Source: Tetragonia tetragonoides
Taxonomy: Eukaryota > Streptophyta > Magnoliopsida > Caryophyllales > Aizoaceae
Length of the DNA: 64,000 bases
NCBI GenBank assembly: GCA_038025085.1
Contig: CM076140.1
Coordinates: forward strand, 33,266,001 to 33,330,000
Direction: 5' to 3'
Of the stretch, positions 57,293 to 64,000 are shown piece after piece. The notes below the pieces were generated by a model. The model had not been told where the DNA came from. It was given only the letters and a program-made list of their open reading frames with translations, and searched no databases. How positions within the stretch are numbered: position 1 is the stretch's first letter; every line of letters begins with the position of its first letter. Made by a program: the position numbers and the translations under genes.

Positions 57293-58670
57293 GACTATTA
57301 GTCAAGATAGGAGACTTACTATGTGTTGGCACCATACCAGGTAGCAGGTCCTCCTTCGCTACTGGTTCTGCTGTTTCCCCTTGTGTTTTTTGCCCTTCCT
57401 GCACTTCTTTATCTTGCAATGAATCAAATGAGTTCTGTGTCCTGGGCTGTTGTTGAATTTCTCTGTAAATCCCTCTCCCTGCTCTCAGGCCCCTCCCTGC
57501 ATTCCCTGCTCTGCCTCTTCCTCTCCATGCATTCTGCCATTGCTGGTTTCTAGGGTTTAGTTGTGGTGGTGGTCTATTCTGCACAGGCACAGATTGCACC
57601 ACAGGAGCTGCAGCAACAAGCTTCTTCCTGCAATCAGGTTCTCCATGTCCATGTTGTTTACAGTGGTTGCATATTATCGGTTTCAAGTCATATTCAACCT
57701 CCCGCTCAACAATATTCCCCTTCTCATTCTTGAAATTCACTTTATCAGGGTATACATCTCCAATTTTCACTTCAATTAGCACTCTGGCATAGTGAATTCC
57801 TACCTTGAGTTCAGTGTTCCTATCTGCCATCATTGGTCTACCAACAAGCCTTGCAATTTTGCTTAAACCCATTGCATTCCAATACTTCACATTTAATCCT
57901 GGGAATTTCACCCATATAGGAACCGAGGTTAGTTCCTCATGTGCATAATCCACATTTTCAGACCATGGTCTAACTATCATGGGTTTGTTCGCAAAATGAT
58001 ACACTCCTTCCTGTATTACAGCATCTCTCTGCTCCAATGAATCAAAACGAACCAAAACCAATCCATTTTTCATCATAGAAATTTTGTTCATCCCCTTTTT
58101 TGCCCAAATTCGTCTTAGAAATCCACTAAATACAGTAATTGGTGGTCTAGATCCCATGACATAGCAAACTACAGCTTGGTTCCAGTAGTTTATTTCAGAT
58201 TCAATGTCTCTAAGGTTAATTTCCCCTACTGGTTTCCCTTCATGTATAACAGGCGCAATAAAATCTAGTTTAAAACCAGCATTTTTAAGCTTAGTTATGT
58301 CGAATTTTTCCCAAGCAGAGACCTTACCAATATCTGTATTCTCTTGCTGAATGGTTTGCTCTGCCTCTTCCTCTTCATCCTCTGACGAGAGTTGAGTACT
58401 TGCCTTCTCCTTCATTTTCGAGAGCCAAGTGTTGATTTTCTCTCTTGCTAGTTCCAATCGCTGCACTGTTTGAGTTTGCACTTCAGGTGTCATCACCTCA
58501 GGCGCCTCCAATTCATCGTTTAAATTGCGCACAACCCGATCTAGGGTTTCTCGATTACTGCTCGAACTTTGATTTTGATTCACCGTTTTAGTACGACACG
58601 GTGGGGCTGAGTTTTCCACATTATCGCCATGCTTTTTTGTCCCTCGTTTTGCCTTGTCTTTCTTCCCCAT
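57285..58670 (-). CDS. LINE L1 ORF1: RNA-binding DUF4283 / zinc-knuckle protein
   Basis: An intact 461-residue ORF starting MGKKDKAKRGTKKHG. Order: basic N-terminus, a helical segment (VQRLELAREKINTWLSKMKEKA, about residues 68-90), a DUF4283 domain (about 150-260, from INYWNQAVVCYVMGSRPP to the SVPIWVKFPGL block), then the CX2CX4HX4C knuckle CNHCKQHGHGEPDC, a Gly/Arg-rich stretch (GRGRAGNAGRGLRAGRG) and an acidic tail. Its stop overlaps the ORF2 start (ATGGATAG), which suggests reinitiation for ORF2. It is one of the few unbroken genes in the window, although the partner ORF2 is dead. Confidence 0.93.
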   Translation of the reverse strand: MGKKDKAKRGTKKHGDNVENSAPPCRTKTVNQNQSSSSNRETLDRVVRNLNDELEAPEVMTPEVQTQTVQRLELAREKINTWLSKMKEKASTQLSSEDEEEEAEQTIQQENTDIGKVSAWEKFDITKLKNAGFKLDFIAPVIHEGKPVGEINLRDIESEINYWNQAVVCYVMGSRPPITVFSGFLRRIWAKKGMNKISMMKNGLVLVRFDSLEQRDAVIQEGVYHFANKPMIVRPWSENVDYAHEELTSVPIWVKFPGLNVKYWNAMGLSKIARLVGRPMMADRNTELKVGIHYARVLIEVKIGDVYPDKVNFKNEKGNIVEREVEYDLKPIICNHCKQHGHGEPDCRKKLVAAAPVVQSVPVQNRPPPQLNPRNQQWQNAWRGRGRAGNAGRGLRAGRGIYREIQQQPRTQNSFDSLQDKEVQEGQKTQGETAEPVAKEDLLPGMVPTHSKSPILTNSHG

Positions 58671-58755
58671 TCAAACTCATAGCTTCATCAATGGCAGATG
58701 CGCGGTGTAGAGGAGAGAGAAGAGAGCATTTTAGAGAGAGAAACGGATGCTAGTA

Positions 58756-59057
58756 GCGATGCCAATGTTAGGGGCCGAAAACGGGCGACATGTGTGATAT
58801 CGGAGTTCGGGGATGAAGGTGACCCTCCCGGGGCAACGGGGGTCCCCTAGGGCCATGATAGAGCCCCCGAAAAAATTTCGCGCGAAAACGGCAACCGGGC
58901 CCCGGGAATGCTCTAGGGGACGTGTTTTGGCCCTCCGGACGCAAAGTTTTCGATGTTAATATTTTCGCCCCATATCGCATAGGAGACCCCGAGGGGACAA
59001 GGGAGGCCCCTAAGGTCGGTTATTGGGTCTCTGATAGGCTTGTAAGGGCGATTTTAC
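58756..59057 (+). repeat. Satellite unit A (302 bp)
   Basis: GC-rich unit starting GCGATGCCAATG, then TTAGGGGCCGAAAACGGGCG, and ending aagggcgattttac before the next GCGATGCCAATG (59058-59069). Very similar to unit B (62899-63200, also 302 bp). The ORF inside (58768-58980, minus) is also seen in B but is not a known protein. Confidence 0.88.
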
Positions 59058-59069
59058 GCGATGCCAATG
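59058..59069 (+). repeat. LINE target site / duplication at the 3' side of L2
   Basis: GCGATGCCAATG, followed directly by the 26-T tail of L2. It is the normal start of the next satellite unit, so L2 (and earlier L3) entered exactly at a unit junction. Confidence 0.9.
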
Positions 59070-62000
59070 TTTTTTTTTTTTTTTTTTTTTTTTTTGGTGC
59101 AAGTCAGAAATTGTATTATTGCTAGCTGTAATGTAACACAGATTACAACCCATAGGCAATGCACGTCCAAGGCCACCTACTAGGTAGGGTTCCTTTTTTC
59201 CTGCATCCCTTTACTTCTATACAACCCTAAAATAGCTCTGGAGCAACTCACTACATGCAGTGGTTCCCCATATCTGAAACATAACAAAATACAAAACACA
59301 TTCCTGACTTACAGCAAAATACAAAAACATAGTATGTTACATTATTACAGAATCTCTATCCTTGTTGTTCTTCTGAATTCTGGTACTTCCTCTTTCTGCT
59401 TAGCTCCTGTCATCTGAACTCTGAATTTCCTGCTGAGAACTGCTGCATGATTTTCTACACAAGATTTTCTAGCCTTGCTAAGCTGCTTTATTACTGCAAC
59501 TTCCCCCACTACTGGTCTGTTGACAACTAAATCAGGTTACCCTGGTTATACTGCTGCATGTTTTTCAGCATCCCAAAATACATGCACATATTGCAGAGAA
59601 CACAGATTACAAATTTTCTATCCATCTCCTGTCCTTGTTGTTGATTTTCCTTTCTCTGCTGCATTGCTGAGTTCTAATTCTGACCACCTGCTGGACCTGT
59701 TGCATGATCTGCATCACTGACATTCTGCACCCCCCACAATGTTGGATGTTTCTGCATCTCCATATCCAATACACTGTTGCTGCCAGTCCTGCTGCATATG
59801 CTTCCCTTCTGAACCTGGAACATTTTTGCCTGCTTATCCAGTTGAGCATGCCCTGGATAGAGTTTGCTCTTGCTGTCATCTGTAGCCACCCTCTTAGCTG
59901 GTCCAGAACCCCTGTAGTTACACTACAATTGAAGAACATGTGGTCATGATCCTCTGTCTTTTCTTTGCACAGGTTACACATGGTGTTTCCATTCAGGAAC
60001 CCCATTCTCAGCATCCTATCCTTTGTTAGCAATCTTCCCAACTGAGCCAACCACAGGCAGAAGCTCTGCCTAGGCAATGTTATCTTTCCCCAAATCAGGT
60101 TAGCATGTCTGGATTTAGGCATATCCCCTATAAGTACACTATATCCACTTGCAGCAGAATAGAGCCCATCATTAGTGCCCTTCCACACTCCTCTAGCTGA
60201 ATAATGGTCCTGAAAATGGCTTTTAATTTTGTTAAGATTTTTCCAGTACCAACTGGCACCCCACACAGGAGCATAGTTCCAGAAATTCACTCCCTTTAAA
60301 TAGACCGCATTTATCCATTTGACCCACAAAGTGTCTTTTTTTGTGGCTAAATCCCAGATATGCTTCCCATTTAAAGCAATATTAAACCATTTGCAGTTTT
60401 TAATACTTATTCCCCCATTTTTCCTTGGTCTGCATACCACATCCCATGCCACCAAGCTTGTCTTCTGTTTTTGGTCAGTTGAACCCCACAGGAATAGTCT
60501 GCATTTCTGCTCTACACTTTTGAGTACCCCAGCAGGCATTATAAAAATGCTAGACCAGTATACATGTATGGAGAATAATACAGAGTTAATAAGTTGAGCC
60601 CTTCCTGCATATGATAGGTTTCTGGATGCCCATATCTGGAGCTTTTTTGTCATTCTGTCCACTAAGCATTCACAGTCAATTTTGCTCCATTTAGATGGAG
60701 ATAGTGGAACTCCCAGATACTTCATGGGTAAAGTGCCCTCCCTGAACCCTGATAAACCTAGCAGCTCACTCTTCATTTGCTCACTAACACCAACAATATA
60801 CATGTTGGATTTCTCTTTGTTTGCACACAATCCTGTAGCTTTTGAAAAATAGTTTAAACTGGTCATCATGATGCTCACAGATTCTGGTGCTGCTTTGCAA
60901 AAGCACATCAGGTCATCAGCAAAACATAGGTGACTCAGTGCCAGTTCTTTGCACATGGGATGCCAAATGAAGCTTTTATCCATACAGGCTATTTTCAGGA
61001 TTCTTGAAAGATACTCCATTACCAATACAAAGATTAGTGGAGATATTGGGTCTCCCTGCCTACTGCCACGTTTAGCAGGAAAGAAGCCATGAACCTCCCC
61101 ATTCATACTGATGCTGAAGCTTGCAGTTTGGATGCATTCCAGTACCCAATCAATGAATTTTACAGGAAACCTATACCCTAGTAACATTTCCTTGATAAAA
61201 CTCCAGTGAATTGTGTCATAGGCTTTCCTTAGGTCTATCTTCATCAAGCATCTAGGAGAGGATTGTTTTCTGTTGTAGTGCTTTATAAGATCCTGGCAAA
61301 TCATTATGTTGTGCACAATTGATCTCTGAGCCACAAAGGCTCCCTGGTTCACAGAAACTAGGTCAGGAAGCACTCTTGCCAGTCTCCCACACAGAATCTT
61401 GGAAATGCATTTGTAGATGGTGTTGCAACATGCAATTGGTCTGTAATCAGATGCCCTCTCTAGATTTTCTATCTTCTGCACTAGACATAGATTCGTAGCA
61501 TTCACCTCTTTGAGCATTTTTGATGACTCAAAGATATCAATGATGGCTTCAGTCACCTCTTCTCCCACAATATGCCAGGCTGCTTTAAAAAACCCTGATC
61601 CAAAGCCATCAGGGCCAGGACTTTTGTTACTGTCAATATCAAGCATGGCTAGCTTTACCTCTTCAGCACTCACAAGGGCACTTAAGGTCATCTGTTGATG
61701 TATATCTAGTCTGTGCCCTGCTGAGAAGAAACAGCTATCTGCTGTAGTTTCCCTCACCCCTGATACTCCCAACATTATCATGTAAAATCCCACAAATTCC
61801 TCAACAATCAAATCCTGGTCTTCTATTAAAACATTCTCTTGTGTCTTGATACAATGCAGCCTGTTCTTTTGTCTTCTCTGCTTCATAATTGCATGAAAGA
61901 ATTGGTTGTTCCCATCACCCAACTGAACCCATTTAGCTTTACTCTTCTGCTGTAAGAAGTTCTCAGCTGCCATATTCACCTCATTATACCTCTTTCTTGC

Positions 62001-62530
62001 CTGTACCTCTTTCTGCTGCAGTGTTTCATTGAGGGGCTCTTTGTTTGCCTCTATCTGAGCTTGTGTCATTATGGTTTTAGCAATATCAGCCTGAACTAAG
62101 ATATCACTATATTCATTTCCGTTTAGCTTTTTCCAGAACATTTCTCACTCTTTTCAGCTTCTTGTATACCCTGAACATTTTTGTGCCCTGTGGTCTGCAA
62201 TTCCATGCTTGCTGCCCCAATGCATGGAATTCAAAGTGGAGGATCCACATGTTAAAATATTTGAAGGGGATGTTTCTTTTTGTGGTTTTTTTTTGTAAAG
62301 TTATGCAGATAGGAGAGTGATCAGATACACCCTCTGGTAGAAACTGTAAGGTGCACTGATCATACTCCTGCAGCCAGAGGCAATTGGTAAAAACCCAGTC
62401 AATTTTAGAGTATACTCTCCCCCCCCTTCTCATGCCTATTGTTCCATGTGTACTGGCATCCAGTCCAACCCATTTCAGTGAGTAAACAATCCTCAATACA
62501 GGTTTTAAAATCCTGTATTTCTGCAAGTGT
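59070..62530 (-). mobile_element. LINE L2: 5'-truncated copy of the same family
   Basis: 3,461 bp, T tail 59070-59095, 3' untranslated part to 59606. It is truncated inside the endonuclease domain at 62530. Duplications GCGATGCCAATG at 59058-59069 and 62531-62542. It has the longest intact RT of the window and is clearly the same family as L1. Confidence 0.93.
59607..62530 (-). pseudogene. LINE L2 ORF2, 844-residue open reading frame plus frameshifted 5' part
   Basis: The 5' part (EIQDFKTCIEDC...QYTWNNRHEKGG) shifts frame in a G run near 62421-62428, continues GGRVYSKIDWVFTN...SDHSPICITL, shifts again near 62130, then stays open for 844 residues (62141-59607). RT motifs are complete: NKSPGPDGFGSGFFK, DYRPIACCN, SPRCLMKIDLRKAYDTIHW, GDPISPLIFV, FADDLMCF. 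The zinc-binding end has CNLCKEKTEDHDHMFFNC and the ORF ends NNKDRRWIENL. The truncated endonuclease makes it non-autonomous, but the RT could once have been made from a read-through transcript. Confidence 0.92.
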
Positions 62531-62542
62531 GCGATGCCAATG
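62531..62542 (+). repeat. LINE target site between L2 and L3
   Basis: GCGATGCCAATG serves as the 5'-side duplication of L2 and the 3'-side duplication of L3, the same sharing as at 53380. Confidence 0.9.
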
Positions 62543-62898
62543 TTTTTTTTTGGTGCAAGTCAGAAATTGTATTATTGCTCTCTGTAATGTAACAAGATTA
62601 CAGTCCTTAGGCAATGCAGATCCAAGGCCACCTACTAGGTAGGGTTCCTTTTTGCTACATCCCTCTACTACCTTACATCCCTTCAATCCTGGTGCAACTC
62701 ACTACAGACAGTGGTTCACCCTCTCTGTAAACATTACAATTTGCAAAAATTGTTTCTCACCATCTCTGTAAACATTACAATTTGCAAAAATTATTTCTGA
62801 CTTACAGCAAAATACAAAAACATATATATCTAAAAAATATTACAACAAAAACTTCCAGGAGCTGATTCATTCCTCCTTCTTTCTTGCTTCATCTACCT
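62543..62898 (-). mobile_element. LINE L3: short 3'-end copy
   Basis: 356 bp: T tail of 9 and the family's 3' end (ggtgcaagtcagaaattgta on the plus strand), strongly 5' truncated, with a small internal duplication (ctctgtaaacattacaattt twice, 62722-62786). Duplications GCGATGCCAATG on both sides. No ORF. Confidence 0.9.
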
Positions 62899-63200
62899 GC
62901 GATGCCAATGTTAGGGCTCGAAAACGGGCGACATGGGTGATATCTGAGTTCGGGAATTAAGGTGACCGTCCCGGGGCACCGGGGGTCCCCTAGGGCCATA
63001 ATAGAGCCCCCAAAAAAATTTCAGGGGAAAACGGCAACCGGGCCCCGAGAATGGTCTAGGGGACGTGTTTTGGGCCTCCGGACGCAAAGTTTTCGACGTT
63101 AATATTTTCGCCCCATATCGCAGGGGAGACCCATAGGGGACATGGGAGGCCTCCATGGTCGGTTACTGGGTCCCTGATAGGCTTGCAAGGGCGTTTTTAC
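62899..63200 (+). repeat. Satellite unit B (302 bp)
   Basis: Starts GCGATGCCAATG-TTAGGG and ends gcgtttttac. Nearly the same as unit A, including tcggagttcgggga/tctgagttcgggaa and the cccatatcgca block. Confidence 0.9.
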
Positions 63201-63515
63201 GCGATGCCAATGTAAAGGTCGGAATACCAACGTCATGGGTGATATCGGTGTTCGGGGATAAGGATCACCCTCCCGGAGCGCCTAGGGTCCTCTAGGGTCA
63301 TGATGGACCCCTGGGAGATGTTTGGGAAAAAATGACACCCGGGCCCCGGGAAGCCGAAAATCAAAGGATATAATCCACATTTTTTTGGCTTCCGAGAGGC
63401 TCCGGACCGTAGGTGTATATTTTCACATCATATCGCACGGGACATCTCTAAGTGATATGGGAAGCCCCCGTGGTCGATTATCTGGTCCATGATAGGCTTG
63501 TAATTGGGTTTTTAC
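63201..63515 (+). repeat. Satellite unit C (315 bp), more diverged
   Basis: Directly follows B at GCGATGCCAATG. It keeps gggtgatatcggtgttcgggga, cgggccccgggaa, catatcgcacggga and gataggcttgtaattggg, and ends before a slightly changed junction gggatgccaatg (63516-63527). Confidence 0.85.
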
Positions 63516-64000
63516 GGGATGCCAATGTAAGGGCCAGAACACCAAAGTGAGGGCCGGAACTTCCTACCCCCAAGAGTGAGGGGTGAGGTCTCTAAATTAT
63601 TTCTAAAATTAAAGTGAGGTGTCAATAATATTTCCCAATTTTTTGGAAGTGATTTGTAATTTTTCTGATATGATTTTTATTTATTTCCTATTTTTCAGCC
63701 TATTTTTTAATTAAAAATTAAATTAAATAGCTACCTTGTGTGAAAAATAAAAAAAAATAAATTGTTTTTCCGTAACTTAATAATATACTTAAAAAGTTTG
63801 AGGTGGAACTTTTGGAAGATAATTATCCAAACTCTCAAAAACCCCAGTATGAAAGTTATGCACTGTGCATGTCTACTCCTGTCAGAACCACTAAACCTTA
63901 TAAGACTCTTTAGGGGGTAGTTGCTTGAGAGAGTGCCTGTGGGCGAAGCAAGGCAAGCGTCTCGACATGAAGCAAGCGCTTACCAGGCGCCGAGTAGTGT
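63516..64000. other. End of the satellite and unassigned sequence
   Basis: After the last junction, taagggccagaacacc and agggccggaac look like further degenerate unit starts. From about 63590 the sequence is A/T-rich without recognisable features, and the final ~60 bp are GC-rich (gggcgaagcaaggcaagcg). No ORF. Confidence 0.4.

Larger units (their letters stand above)
53392..58755 (-). mobile_element. LINE L1: full-length L1-type LINE
   Basis: 5,364 bp on the minus strand with an 11-T tail at the left (53392-53402), a 5' leader of about 85 bp, ORF1 and ORF2 with an 8-base overlap (57292-57285), and a 3' untranslated part of about 500 bp ending caatttctgacttgcacc. Flanked by perfect 12-bp duplications GCGATGCCAATG (53380-53391, 58756-58767). 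Beyond its 5' side lies satellite unit A. Confidence 0.93.

Noticed and set aside
58768..58980. Short ORF recurring in satellite units A and B (also 62911-63156)
   Set aside because: Follows from the repeat being open in one frame; not kept in unit C and no known motif.
58756..63527. Satellite as 5S rDNA (pieces like ggtgaccctcc and gagttc)
   Set aside because: The order and surrounding bases do not match a 5S gene, and no internal promoter boxes are in place.
1..64000. Host protein-coding genes, tRNA or microRNA genes
   Set aside because: No conserved host protein, tRNA fold or other non-mobile gene could be supported by reading the sequence.

Overview
The window is repeat-rich plant nuclear DNA, most likely from a eudicot. 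It holds Tat-lineage (Ogre/Retand-like) Ty3/gypsy elements, an iMet-primed Ty3 element, CACTA and MULE-like DNA transposons, and L1-type LINEs with DUF4283 ORF1 proteins. I saw no host protein-coding gene, tRNA, rRNA or CRISPR array. Every coding region belongs to a mobile element and nearly all carry stops or frameshifts.

Layout. Positions 906-48047 are a stack of nested insertions. The outermost is a minus-strand Ty3/gypsy element (here 'H') with its 5' LTR at 45179-48047, an iMet primer site, an extra ORF, then gag and protease down to about 911. H is split by Ogre-A (plus strand, 3932-44782, TSD CTTGG). Ogre-A is split between protease and RT by CACTA-1 (9146-30939), which is split by Ogre-B (minus strand, 11663-29607, TSD GGACT). 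A small CACTA-2 (33171-34899, TSD AAA) sits between Ogre-A RT and RNase H. With insertions removed, Ogre-A is 17.3 kb and Ogre-B is 17.9 kb. LTR divergence counted by eye (about 17/258 for Ogre-A, 21/440 for Ogre-B) agrees with the nesting order.

Both Ogres share one plan. Sense gag-(PR)-RT-RNaseH-aRH-IN is followed, before the 3' LTR, by two antisense spliced genes. Antisense gene 1 has seven exons and encodes a plant-mobile-domain-like protein with a Pro/Tyr-rich tail. Antisense gene 2 has two exons and encodes a DUF7745-like protein. The LTR promoter and both antisense promoters, in both elements, lie just downstream of the same kind of GC-rich array of short palindromes with core AGCGGC-NNNN-GCCGCT. 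This suggests one regulatory module reused at all three promoters.

48048-52100 holds old debris: a MITE-like segment, copia-like LTR remnants, a MULE-type element with 9-bp TSDs carrying a piece of LINE RT, a plus-strand LINE scrap and one CACTA end. 52795-63527 holds four minus-strand LINE copies (L0-L3), each bounded by the 12-mer GCGATGCCAATG. That 12-mer is the unit junction of a GC-rich satellite of about 302 bp, seen between and beyond the LINEs. This looks like a target-site-specific plant LINE using the same site repeatedly. The last 470 bases hold nothing I recognise.
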